Shown piece by piece: positions 1 to 7,519 of a stretch of DNA of 21,029 nt (position 1 is its first letter; each line of letters starts with the position of its first letter). The notes beneath the pieces are model-generated. The model had not been told where the DNA came from and did no database searches. It was given only the letters and a program-made list of their open reading frames with translations. The position numbers and the translations under genes were made by a program. Source of the DNA: Acetobacteraceae bacterium (GTDB taxonomy: Bacteria > Pseudomonadota > Alphaproteobacteria > Acetobacterales > Acetobacteraceae); the NCBI GenBank assembly GCA_014377905.1, contig JACMOQ010000066.1:1-21029 (forward strand), written 5' to 3'.

Positions 1-1
1 T

Positions 2-718
2 GCCGCGGCCCAGGACGACACGGTGAAAGTTATCATCCTCGCCGGTGCCGATCCGCATTTTTCCGCCGGCCATGATCTGCGCCGTACCGGCAAGCAGGGT
101 CTGGGCACGGATTTTCCAGTGGTCGGCCATTGGGGTGGCTTTGCCGAGCCAGGCGCGCACGGGCGAATGGCGCGCGAGCAGGAAATCTATCTGCAAATCA
201 CCCGGCGTTGGCGCAACCTCGCCAAGCCGACCATTGCCGCCGTGCAAGGGCGCTGCATCGCCGGCGGGCTGATGCTGGCCTGGGCCTGCGATCTGATCAT
301 CGCCAGCGATGACGCAACATTCTGCGATCCGGTGGTCACCATGGGGGTGTGCGGCGTCGAATGGTTCGTCCATCCATGGGAACTTGGCGCGCGGAAGGCT
401 AAGGAATTCCTGTTCACCGCCGATGCCTGGTCCGCCGAGGAGGTCCACCGGCTCGGCATGGTCAATCACGTAATCGCCCGCGCGGACATGATGGATTTCA
501 CCGTGGCGATGGCCAGCAAAATCGCCAGCAAACCAGCCTTTGCCTTGAAAATGACCAAGGAAGCGGTCAACCGGTCGATGGACGCCATGGGCCAGCAAAC
601 CGCGATCGATCAGGCTTTTGCCTTGCATCAGCTTTGCCATGCCCATAATCAGCAGGAATTCGGCATGGCGGTCGATCCTGGCGGATTGCATCCGTCGGTT
701 CGCAAGCCAGCCGCATAG
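2..718 (+). CDS. Enoyl-CoA hydratase/isomerase (crotonase) family protein, 5' end outside window
   Basis: The frame is open from the first bases of the window, so the N-terminus is missing; the GTG at 23 lies inside a beta-strand (VKVIILAG) and is not a plausible start. Crotonase features follow in order: the oxyanion-hole segment FSAGHDL, then the second oxyanion strand with VQGRCIAGG, then CDLIIASDDATF, and the C-terminal helices with SAEEVHRLGMVNHVI. The family acts on acyl-CoA thioesters in the cytoplasm. At the place where hydratases carry a catalytic Glu (FGQPE), this protein reads FCDPV, and the next loop is MGVCGVEW rather than LGxxPGxGG. A classical beta-oxidation hydratase role is therefore doubtful; isomerase, hydrolase or specialised hydratase activity is possible. 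The next gene, a CoA ligase, begins 23 bp downstream, which suggests co-transcription and a shared acyl-CoA substrate. Confidence 0.9.
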   Translation, partial: AAAQDDTVKVIILAGADPHFSAGHDLRRTGKQGLGTDFPVVGHWGGFAEPGAHGRMAREQEIYLQITRRWRNLAKPTIAAVQGRCIAGGLMLAWACDLIIASDDATFCDPVVTMGVCGVEWFVHPWELGARKAKEFLFTADAWSAEEVHRLGMVNHVIARADMMDFTVAMASKIASKPAFALKMTKEAVNRSMDAMGQQTAIDQAFALHQLCHAHNQQEFGMAVDPGGLHPSVRKPAA

Positions 719-724
719 AAATTC

Positions 725-732
725 AAGAGGGA
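725..732 (+). promoter_or_regulatory. Ribosome binding site of the acyl-CoA ligase
   Basis: AAGAGGGA lies 9 nt before the ATG at 742 and supports that start codon. Confidence 0.6.
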
Positions 733-741
733 AACGTTCAA

Positions 742-2376
742 ATGCTCGGCCTCATGCAGCACCAGGAATTGATGATCTCGGCGATCGTCAAGCACGCCGC
801 CCGCCACCACCCGAACGGCGAAATCGTATCGAAAACCACTGAAGGCGCGATGCACCGCTATAATTATCGGGAATTCGAAGCGCGGTCGCGGCGGATGGTG
901 CGGGTGCTGCAAGGGCTCGGCGTTGGCTGGCAGGACCGGGTGGCGACGCTGGCCTGGAACGGCTACCGCCATATGGAGCTGTATTACGCGGTATCCGGCA
1001 TGGGCGCGATTATTCACACCATCAACCCGCGTTTGTCGGTCCCCGACATTGCCTACATCGTCAACCACGCCGAGGATGTGCTGGTATTTTCTGACACAAC
1101 TTTCGCACCGTTGATCGGCGCCGCCGCGCCGCATTTCGGCAAGCATGTCCGCGGCGTGGTGATCATGTGCGATCGCGCCAACATGCCGGCCGTGAAGCTG
1201 CCGGATGGAATGCCGCTTTATTGTTACGAAGACCTGATGGATGCGACCGATGACACCTACATTTGGCCAGAATTCGATGAGCGGACGGCTGCCACCTTGT
1301 GCTACACATCCGGCACCACCGGGCGCCCCAAGGGTGTGCTGTACTCGCATCGTTCCACATTGTTGCACGCGTTTTCCGGTGGCATGGCCGATGTGATGGG
1401 CTTGCGCGCCAGCGATAGGGTGCTGCCAGTGGTGCCGATGTTCCATGTCAACGCCTGGGGAATTCCGTATGGCGCGCTGATGGCAGGTGCGACCCTGGTC
1501 ATGCCGGGCCGCTTCCTTGATGGCGCCAACATGACCGCGTTGATGAACGACGAAAAAGTGACGATGTCGGCTGGCGTGCCCACCGTCTGGCTCGGGCTGC
1601 TTCAGCATTTGCAGAAAAGCGGCGACCGCCTGGGCAGCATGCAGCGGTTGATGGTTGGCGGGTCGGCCTGCCCGCGTATGCTGTATGAGGGGTTTGACGC
1701 CTATGGCGTGCGGATTTACCAGGGCTGGGGGATGACCGAAATGTCCCCGGTTGGTACCTATAACGCACCCAAGCCGATCCATGACGGGCTGAGCCTGGAC
1801 GAGGAATACAAGGTCCGCATCAAGCAGGGCCGCGCCCTGTTCGGTGTCGATATGAAAATTGTTGATGACAACGGCGCTGAACTGCCGTGGGATGGGCTGA
1901 AATCGGGACATCTTTCGGTGAAGGGCCCGTGGGTTACCAATGCTTATTACGGGGACGAACCGGGCAGCGCGCTTGATGCCGATGGCTGGTTCGCCACGGG
2001 TGACGTTGCCGCGATCGACCCGGAAGGCTACCTCGAAATCACCGACCGATCGAAGGATGTGATCAAATCCGGCGGCGAATGGATCAGTTCGATCCAGCTC
2101 GAAAACATCGCCGTCGGGCACCCCGATGTTGCCGAGGCTGCGATTATTGCCGCCACGCACGAAAAATGGGCCGAGCGGCCATTGCTGCTGGTGGTGCCCA
2201 AGCAGGGGCATACCATCGACAAAGCCAGTGTGCTGGCGATCTTCGACGGCCAGGTGGCGACCTGGTGGAAGCCGGATGATGTGGTGGTGATTGACGAGTT
2301 GCCGCATTCGGCGACCGGGAAGATCCAGAAGCTGGCTTTACGGGATAAGTATAAGAATTATCTTTTAGACAAGTAA
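742..2376 (+). CDS. Fatty-acyl-CoA ligase (AMP-dependent synthetase, ANL superfamily)
   Basis: This 544-aa enzyme is predicted to activate a carboxylic acid to its CoA thioester through an acyl-adenylate in the cytoplasm. All ANL core motifs are present: the P-loop YTSGTTGRPKG at residues 188-198, GWGMTE at 328-333, DGWFATGD at 414-421, the hinge DRSKDVIKSGGEWIS at 435-449, and PHSATGKIQK at 521-530 with the adenylation lysine K527. Length and the GGEWIS hinge fit the medium/long-chain fatty-acyl ligase branch (AlkK/FadD-like, also DmdB-like methylmercaptopropionate ligases). Chain length cannot be read from sequence. It follows the crotonase gene by 23 bp with a good Shine-Dalgarno sequence, so the two probably form one transcript that handles a common acyl-CoA. 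Confidence 0.93.
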   Translation: MLGLMQHQELMISAIVKHAARHHPNGEIVSKTTEGAMHRYNYREFEARSRRMVRVLQGLGVGWQDRVATLAWNGYRHMELYYAVSGMGAIIHTINPRLSVPDIAYIVNHAEDVLVFSDTTFAPLIGAAAPHFGKHVRGVVIMCDRANMPAVKLPDGMPLYCYEDLMDATDDTYIWPEFDERTAATLCYTSGTTGRPKGVLYSHRSTLLHAFSGGMADVMGLRASDRVLPVVPMFHVNAWGIPYGALMAGATLVMPGRFLDGANMTALMNDEKVTMSAGVPTVWLGLLQHLQKSGDRLGSMQRLMVGGSACPRMLYEGFDAYGVRIYQGWGMTEMSPVGTYNAPKPIHDGLSLDEEYKVRIKQGRALFGVDMKIVDDNGAELPWDGLKSGHLSVKGPWVTNAYYGDEPGSALDADGWFATGDVAAIDPEGYLEITDRSKDVIKSGGEWISSIQLENIAVGHPDVAEAAIIAATHEKWAERPLLLVVPKQGHTIDKASVLAIFDGQVATWWKPDDVVVIDELPHSATGKIQKLALRDKYKNYLLDK

Positions 2377-2382
2377 TACAAG

Positions 2383-2428
2383 GTTGCCGTTGACTCGGGA
2401 CCTTACCCTATCCCAAGCCAACGGCAAC
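2383..2428. terminator. Inverted repeat 3' of the ligase gene (likely part of a terminator)
   Basis: A perfect 10-bp stem, GTTGCCGTTG (2383-2392) and CAACGGCAAC (2419-2428), encloses a 26-nt loop and begins 7 bp after the ligase stop. A run of seven T follows at 2441-2447, but 12 nt beyond the stem, so this is not a textbook intrinsic terminator. It lies between convergent genes and may act in both directions. Confidence 0.5.
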
Positions 2429-2440
2429 AGAGTCCGGAAG

Positions 2441-2472
2441 TTTTTTTGCTTCTTTGTTTTCAAACAAAGAAG
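2441..2472. terminator. T-tract followed by an 11-bp palindrome (candidate bidirectional terminator or interspersed repeat)
   Basis: Seven T (2441-2447) precede CTTCTTTGTTT (2449-2459), which pairs perfectly with AAACAAAGAAG (2462-2472) across a 2-nt centre. The palindrome ends 8 bp before the stop codon of the convergent DUF6065-like gene. The form T-run plus TTCTTT...AAAGAA resembles an element I recall as common between genes in Acetobacteraceae; that recollection is not verified here. Confidence 0.45.
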
Positions 2473-2480
2473 GCCTCACG

Positions 2481-3263
2481 TTACGCCGCTTCCACCTGCT
2501 TGGAAAACGGACACCCTGCCCGGCGGTCCTTCCTTGCCGCCACCGCATAGGCCCCGAACGGCCGATCTGGGCGGCTTGACGGTTCGGCGATTGAGGTATC
2601 GTAATCCGCCCAATCCGCCGCGCTGAAGCCTTCCAGGGTTGGGCCGACCTCCATGTCTTCAACGACCGCGTCGGTATAGATCTGGCGCGGAATGGGCTGG
2701 ATTTGGATCAGCGGGAAATCCGCGCGCAACCGGATCGGTACGTTGGTGCGGGTCAGGCGCAGATTGGTGAAAAGCGGGCCGAACCAGCGATCGGTTTCGA
2801 CAATGCCTTCATAGGCAACGTAGCCGCCTGGCATTGGCAGGTTGGCGGGCGGGCGCACCAGCAGGCTCCAACCCGGGGCGGAGCGCGCAAACATTCCAGT
2901 CCAAACCTGCACCACGCCGGGTTCAGGCACCGCGGTCAGCATCGGTGGCGCACAGCCCTTCAGTTCATCTGGGGCTGCTGCATCGAAGCGCGCCGAGAGA
3001 TTGGGAAATTGCGCAGCCGAAAGCGGCAGCCAGCCATCGATGCCGGCATAGTTCCAGAAAATATCCTCGCCATCCCACACCAACGACAAATCCATCGGGG
3101 CGAATCCATACCAGCCGAAGCCGGCGGCCTGGGTAATCGCGTCGCAGAAGCGAAAGGCGCGGGTTGGCATGGTGCCAAGGGCGGATTTGTCGGCGCGTTG
3201 GGGTGGGCGGGCGGATTCAATCACGCGATAAAAACGAACGCCTGGGGACGGGGCTGCGAACAT
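2481..3263 (-). CDS. DUF6065-like protein of unknown function
   Basis: This is a 260-aa soluble protein with no signal peptide or membrane segment. The block PGWSLLVRPPANLP (130-143), then YEGIVETDRWFGPLFTNLRLT (a stretch near 151-171) and LIQIQPIPRQ (185-194), matches the pattern I know from the DUF6065 family (GW.LLVRGP.N, GIVETDW, then a C-terminal P-rich strand). Aromatic residues are abundant (GFGWYGFAP, DIFWNYAG). No catalytic motif is apparent and I do not propose a function. The start at 3263 is chosen over the upstream in-frame start at 3314 because AGGA precedes it by 9 nt and because the family-like sequence (FYRVIESARP) begins soon after. It is a single gene, convergent with the acyl-CoA ligase. 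Confidence 0.75.
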   Translation of the reverse strand: MFAAPSPGVRFYRVIESARPPQRADKSALGTMPTRAFRFCDAITQAAGFGWYGFAPMDLSLVWDGEDIFWNYAGIDGWLPLSAAQFPNLSARFDAAAPDELKGCAPPMLTAVPEPGVVQVWTGMFARSAPGWSLLVRPPANLPMPGGYVAYEGIVETDRWFGPLFTNLRLTRTNVPIRLRADFPLIQIQPIPRQIYTDAVVEDMEVGPTLEGFSAADWADYDTSIAEPSSRPDRPFGAYAVAARKDRRAGCPFSKQVEAA

Positions 3264-3385
3264 GGGTTTTGATCCTGCAATAAGGGCGCGAGCAGTGACC
3301 GCGCAGGCGCGCAACCACGGCGATATAGGAAAGAATGCGGCTGACCCGGACCCCCAGATCAGCCGCCCAGTCTTGTCGTCACACG

Positions 3386-3428
3386 ATCATCCTTATCCAA
3401 CCCTCCAACGCTGTTGGACTAGGATGAT
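3386..3428. repeat. Compound palindrome between DUF6065 gene and small ORF
   Basis: The outer arms ATCATCCT (3386-3393) and AGGATGAT (3421-3428) flank an inner hairpin CCAAC-gct-GTTGG (3405-3417). The element starts 9 nt after the stop codon of the 30-codon minus-strand ORF. It could end or stabilise that transcript, but there is no T-tract on either side, so terminator function is only a possibility. Confidence 0.5.
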
Positions 3429-3437
3429 GCGCGGGCT

Positions 3438-3530
3438 TTAGCCGGCCGACGGCAGGCGAAACACCGAACCCAGGCGGATGCGGCCGAGGTCAACAACAGA
3501 CGGAGGCACGGATGCGATGATGCTAAACAT
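3438..3530 (-). CDS. Predicted 30-aa small protein (unrecognised)
   Basis: An ATG at 3530 is preceded by AAGGAG with a 6-nt spacer (AAGGAGTTATCA), the best Shine-Dalgarno match in this region. The frame runs 30 codons to TAA, beginning MFSIIASVPPSVVDLG and ending FRLPSAG. The N-terminal third is hydrophobic, two Pro follow, and the C-terminal half is basic (three Arg, no Lys). There is no Cys, so no disulfide or thioether peptide is indicated. A compound palindrome lies just after the stop. It is transcribed away from the SARP-like regulator with about 300 bp between them. I do not recognise the product; translation is inferred only from the ribosome binding site and position. Confidence 0.45.
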   Translation of the reverse strand: MFSIIASVPPSVVDLGRIRLGSVFRLPSAG

Positions 3531-3828
3531 TGATAACTCCTTGATTGAGGCTTTGACGTCCAACACCCAATCACCCAGGCAACAGCCGCGCGAAATCGCA
3601 CGCGCAAATTGCGTCGCGATGTCGGTATTTCTGGAATGAAAGGGGGGTGGGCCGCGGACGTAACTTGCCCGTCGACGTCCAGACCATGCTCGCTATGAAG
3701 TATCAAGTCAAGCTTTTATTCCTAGCTACAGGAACAAATTCTGTTAAAATCGGGTTAAAATTGCGTTTTAGGCAAAGCGGTACGCGTCGCGTAAATTTTA
3801 GGGCAGTTGCATTTGGTGAGACGTACTT
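3531..3828. other. Divergent intergenic region, AT-rich on its right side
   Basis: This is the 298 bp between the small minus-strand ORF and the plus-strand regulator. The left half has the GC content of its surroundings. From about 3700 the sequence turns AT-rich and holds the direct-repeat array described separately. A TAAATT hexamer at 3792-3797 could be a -10 element for the regulator, but no convincing -35 partner is seen. A frame on the minus strand here (about 3706 to 3419) is Arg/Pro-rich and looks non-coding. Confidence 0.5.
3732..3772 (+). promoter_or_regulatory. Direct repeats with 11-bp period upstream of the SARP-like regulator (candidate operator)
   Basis: GTTAAAAT occurs at 3743-3750 and again exactly 11 bp on at 3754-3761. 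Weaker units at the same phase flank them: GAACAAAT at 3732 and GTTTTAGG at 3765. SARP and OmpR-type winged-helix regulators are known to bind short direct repeats repeated every 11 bp. The array ends about 57 bp before the GTG start of such a regulator, so autoregulation or control of the divergent small ORF is a reasonable inference. Confidence 0.45.
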
Positions 3829-5895
3829 GTGAATTCCGAACTTTTCGACCGCCAATCTGCAATCGAACCAGGATTATCGCGTTCAAAACCAGGATCTTCC
3901 GGGTCTTATACCGATATAGCAACAGAAGCGGTGCCGCATGGGCAGGATATTGTTCTGTCGATCGGCCTGCTCGGCCGTATCAGCGCCAACGACCGCCACG
4001 GCAAGGATGTTTTGCCCCGTGGCCGCAAAGCGAAGGCATTGCTCGCCATTCTCGCGCTCGCAGCACCCGCGCCGATTCTGCGTGAACAGGCCTGCCAGCT
4101 TCTCTGGAGCCGGCGCGACCGCGAACAGGCGCGGGCATCGCTTCGCCAGTCCATCCATGAACTCCAGGAAAGCCTTGCGGGACTCGGTCGGGAGGTTCTG
4201 ATTATCGAGCGCGGATTGTTGCGGCTTCAGCGTGACGCAATCTGGCTCGATCTGGATGGCTTTACCACCGACGACCCGGCCGATCGCGCCGCCCGCCCGT
4301 TGCCGCGTGCCGCCCTCCTGGAAGATCTCACCGGGCTGGACCAGGGGTTTGACCGCTGGCTCGACGAACAGCGCCGCAAGGTTACCCGCCAGATCGTCCA
4401 GCGCGCCGAGACCGTGCTTGCGTGCCCCGATCAGGATCATGGGTCCCCGCGCGCGCGCCAGGGGGCGGCGGAATATCTGCTCGACCTTGATCCGGCGCAT
4501 GAAAGCGCGGGCCAGGCACTGATCCAGCTTCATATCCTGCGTGGCGAGCGGGCCGGGGCCCTGCAGGTGTTCAATGCTTTGAGTGCGGCGTTGCTCGTGG
4601 CCGGCCTCGGGCCATCAGCCGAAACCCGCGAACTTGTGGCCGATCTGCGGGGCGCCCACCCGTCGCCGCCTGCCATCATGCGCCCGGCCGCGATCGCCAA
4701 ACGCATCTTCCGCCTGGGCGTTCTACCGTTCCGCACCCTTGATGGCGGCGCCGAGGACGGCCTCGCCGCAGGCCTCGCCGATGAGCTGACCACGGCATTA
4801 TCCAGGTTTCGCTGGTTTTTCCTGGTCGCCTCGCCGTCGCTTGCCGCCCTCGCATCCGAGCCACGCGATGGCAGTGCGCGCTGGCAATCGCTCGATCTTG
4901 ATTTTCTGGTCGAGGGCATTGTCCGCCATACCGGCGATCGGCTGCGGGTCAGCGCCCGTCTGCTCGATCTGCGCGCCGGGGGCGAGGTGGTCTGGGCGGA
5001 TCGCTTTGATCGGGTCGGCACCGACATCATGTCGTTGCAGGACGATATCGCAGCCGTCATGGTGGCCCAAATTGACCCGCATTTATTGCTGCATGCCGGT
5101 CGCGGCAGTGCCGCCCGGACAGTTGGATCGTTATCGGCCTATGAACAGGTGCTGAGCACGATCCCCGCGCTTTACCGATTGGAAAAAGCCAGTTTTGTCG
5201 CCGCAGGGGCGACGCTGGCGCAGGCCATGGCGGCTGATCCGGCCTATGCTGGGGCCTATGCCTGGTTGGCCTATTGGCATGTCTTCATGGTCGGTCAGGG
5301 CTGGGCGGGCGACCATGGCGCGACGCTGGACCAGGCCGGACAGCTTGCGCAACGGGCCGTGGCACTTGATCCATCGGATGCCCGCGCCCACGCCATCGCC
5401 GGCCATGTCCGCGACATGCAGCATCTGCCGACCGAACGGTCGTTGGATTTTCATCAACGCGCCCTGGCGCTCAATCCCAACCTGCCGATCGCCTGGGGTT
5501 TTGCCGGGCTCGCCCGGTCGCTCTCGGGCGATCAGCAGGAGGCAATCCGGATGATCCGGCACGCCATGACCCTGTCGCCGTTCGACCCACAGGGGTTTTA
5601 TTTCGAAGCCCACTTGATGATGCCCTATTTGCTGCTGCGAGATTTTGCCGCCGCAGCTGAACTTGGCCGCCGGTCTATCGCGCTCAACCCGGCTTTGTCG
5701 TCAACCTATAAGGGCCTGCTTTCTGCGCTCGGGCATCTTGGGTACATCGACGAGGCAGCAGCGGTGCGCCAACATCTCGACAGGCTGGAGCCAGGGTTTT
5801 CCCTTATTGTGGCAGCGCAACGTTCACCGTTGCGGCGCGCGGCCGACATCGCGATTTATCTTGATGGATTGCGTGCCGGCGGGTTGCAGGCTTAG
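3829..5895 (+). CDS. SARP/BTAD-family transcriptional regulator with TolB-N-like domain and TPR repeats
   Basis: This is a 688-aa regulator. After a Ser/Gly-rich N-terminal tail, residues about 40-145 form a SARP-type winged-helix domain (ISIGLLGR-like strand, GRKAKALLAILALA, ASLRQSIHELQ). Residues about 165-275 look like the helical BTAD region (FDRWLDEQRRKV through ETRELVADLRG). Residues about 293-420 resemble the N-terminal fold shared by TolB and adenylate-cyclase-associated regulators (LGVLPF, LADELTTAL, FLVEGIVR, GDRLRVSARLLD). From about 440 to the end come TPR-like helical pairs (AGAYAWLAYWHV, AVALDPSDARAHAIAG, ALALNPNLPIAWGFAG, SIALNPALSSTYKG). No ATPase module or membrane segment is present. 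The GTG at 3829 is the first start in this frame; the Shine-Dalgarno match is weak, and a start near residue 35 (GTG) is possible. It probably senses a protein or small ligand through the TPRs. Likely target: the 11-bp repeats in its own upstream region. Confidence 0.85.
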   Translation: MNSELFDRQSAIEPGLSRSKPGSSGSYTDIATEAVPHGQDIVLSIGLLGRISANDRHGKDVLPRGRKAKALLAILALAAPAPILREQACQLLWSRRDREQARASLRQSIHELQESLAGLGREVLIIERGLLRLQRDAIWLDLDGFTTDDPADRAARPLPRAALLEDLTGLDQGFDRWLDEQRRKVTRQIVQRAETVLACPDQDHGSPRARQGAAEYLLDLDPAHESAGQALIQLHILRGERAGALQVFNALSAALLVAGLGPSAETRELVADLRGAHPSPPAIMRPAAIAKRIFRLGVLPFRTLDGGAEDGLAAGLADELTTALSRFRWFFLVASPSLAALASEPRDGSARWQSLDLDFLVEGIVRHTGDRLRVSARLLDLRAGGEVVWADRFDRVGTDIMSLQDDIAAVMVAQIDPHLLLHAGRGSAARTVGSLSAYEQVLSTIPALYRLEKASFVAAGATLAQAMAADPAYAGAYAWLAYWHVFMVGQGWAGDHGATLDQAGQLAQRAVALDPSDARAHAIAGHVRDMQHLPTERSLDFHQRALALNPNLPIAWGFAGLARSLSGDQQEAIRMIRHAMTLSPFDPQGFYFEAHLMMPYLLLRDFAAAAELGRRSIALNPALSSTYKGLLSALGHLGYIDEAAAVRQHLDRLEPGFSLIVAAQRSPLRRAADIAIYLDGLRAGGLQA

Positions 5896-5907
5896 CGGGC
5901 GCCCAGC

Positions 5908-7410
5908 CTACAAGGTGCGACCGGGCATGCGGTGGCGGAAGGCCAAAGCCTCAGCGATGTCGCCGCGGCCGATCCGTTCGGCGCCAGCGAGATCGGCGAT
6001 GCTGCGCGCCACGCGCAATGTTCTGGTGAAGCCGCGCGCCGACAAACGCAGTTTGTCGGCGGCGCGCTCAGCCAGTTCCCGCGCTTCGGCGGTCAACACC
6101 AGATCATCGATTTCGGCTTCGGCATTGGTGGTGCTCCCCCCCTTGCCGCGTGCCCGCTGCAAGCTGCGCGCGGCAGCGACCCGGGCCGCGACAATGGCAC
6201 TCGCCTCGCCCGGTGGCGCACGGGACAGTTCCGACGGTGGCACTGGCTGCACCGCGACAGTTAGGTCGATCCGGTCGAGCAGGGGGCCGCTGATCTTGCC
6301 CTGATAATCCTCGCCACACCGCGGTGCCCGGCCGCATTCACGGGCGCCGTCGCCGAGATAGCCGCAGCGGCATGGGTCCATCGCCGCGACCAGCTGAAAT
6401 CGCGCCGGATAGGTAATGTGGGCGGCGGCGCGGGCGACAGTCGTGCGGCCAGCTTCCATGGGCTGGCGCAGTGCTTCGAGCGCCTGGCGGGGAAATTCGG
6501 GCAGTTCATCGAGGAACAACACGCCCCGATGGGCGAGTGAGACCTCCCCCGGCTTGGCGCGTTGGCCGCCACCGGACAGCGCCGCCTGGCTGGCACCGTG
6601 ATGCGGTTCACGAAACGGCGGGCGCATCACCAGCCGACCGCCGTCCAATAGGCCGGCGACGGAATGGATCATGCTGACCTCAAGCGCCTCGATAGGCAGC
6701 AGATCGGGCAGCAATCCCGGCAGGCGGGCGGCAAGCATGGATTTGCCCGAACCCGGCGGGCCGACCAGTAGCAGGTTATGCCCACCGGCGGCGGCGATTT
6801 CCAGGGCGCGGCGCGCGGTTTCCATGCCGCGCACTTGCGCGAGATCGGCCGTCACCGGCGCTTGGGCAATGCCGGCGGTCTCCGGCGGGGTTAGCACCTG
6901 CTGGCCACGAAAGTGATTGACCAGCGACAGCAAGTCCGGTGCGGCAAGCACTGCGATCTGTCCGGCCCAGGCGGCCTCCCCACCCTGACTGCCAGGGCAG
7001 ATCAACCCGAGCCCGCGAGTCGAAGCGGCAATCGCTGCCGGCAGCACCCCGACAACCGGGTTGAGGGTGCCGTCGAGCGATAATTCCCCGAGGGCCGCGA
7101 ACTCGGCGATGTCCTCACGCGGTATCACCTCCATCGCCGCCAGCACCGCAAGCGCAATCGGCAGGTCGAAATGGCTGCCTTCCTTCAGCAGATCGGCGGG
7201 CGCGAGGTTGATCAGGACCCGCCGTGGCGGCAACGACAATCCCATCGCGGTTAATGCGGCACGGACCCTCTCGCGGGCTTCCCCCACCGCTTTGTCGGGC
7301 AGTCCGACAACCAGGAAGGCCGGCAGGCCCGAGGAAATCTGGACCTGGACCTCCACCGCCATGGCGTCGATGCCGGAGAACGCGAAAGACTGCACGCGGG
7401 CGATTGTCAT
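5908..7410 (-). CDS. comM: YifB/ComM family Mg-chelatase-like AAA+ ATPase
   Basis: The product is 500 aa, the normal length for ComM, a hexameric helicase that promotes branch migration of DNA taken up in natural transformation. The N-terminal ChlI-like domain (SFAFSGIDAMAVEVQV through FDLPIALAVLAA) is followed by an AAA+ core with Walker A GPPGSGKS at 217-224 and Walker B VLFLDE at 297-302. Four Cys of a probable zinc site lie at 347, 349, 359 and 365, followed by SGPLLDRIDL and the C-terminal Mg_chelatase_C domain. The start at 7410 (MTIARVQSF) is where family members begin; the frame stays open 47 codons upstream, but that part has no family likeness. It is convergent with the SARP-like regulator (12 bp between stops) and divergent from the EAL gene. 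Confidence 0.93.
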   Translation of the reverse strand: MTIARVQSFAFSGIDAMAVEVQVQISSGLPAFLVVGLPDKAVGEARERVRAALTAMGLSLPPRRVLINLAPADLLKEGSHFDLPIALAVLAAMEVIPREDIAEFAALGELSLDGTLNPVVGVLPAAIAASTRGLGLICPGSQGGEAAWAGQIAVLAAPDLLSLVNHFRGQQVLTPPETAGIAQAPVTADLAQVRGMETARRALEIAAAGGHNLLLVGPPGSGKSMLAARLPGLLPDLLPIEALEVSMIHSVAGLLDGGRLVMRPPFREPHHGASQAALSGGGQRAKPGEVSLAHRGVLFLDELPEFPRQALEALRQPMEAGRTTVARAAAHITYPARFQLVAAMDPCRCGYLGDGARECGRAPRCGEDYQGKISGPLLDRIDLTVAVQPVPPSELSRAPPGEASAIVAARVAAARSLQRARGKGGSTTNAEAEIDDLVLTAEARELAERAADKLRLSARGFTRTLRVARSIADLAGAERIGRGDIAEALAFRHRMPGRTL

Positions 7411-7519
7411 TGCGGACAGTATGACGGGTGGGTGACCGGGTGGAGCGCAAATCACTGTGAAAGCAGCGGCAATTCGCGCCGCTTGACCGCCGGGCGTTCC
7501 CCTGGCACCGCTACTCCCC

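Noticed and set aside
649..2307. 552-codon open frame on the minus strand across the acyl-CoA ligase gene
   Set aside because: It is antisense to a gene with every ANL motif. Its sequence is His/Arg/Gly-rich without any domain, as expected from the complement of GC-rich codons.
3419..3706. 95-codon minus-strand frame in the regulator upstream region
   Set aside because: It has no ribosome binding site, its composition is Arg/Ser/Pro-rich, and it overlaps the better supported 30-codon frame in another phase.
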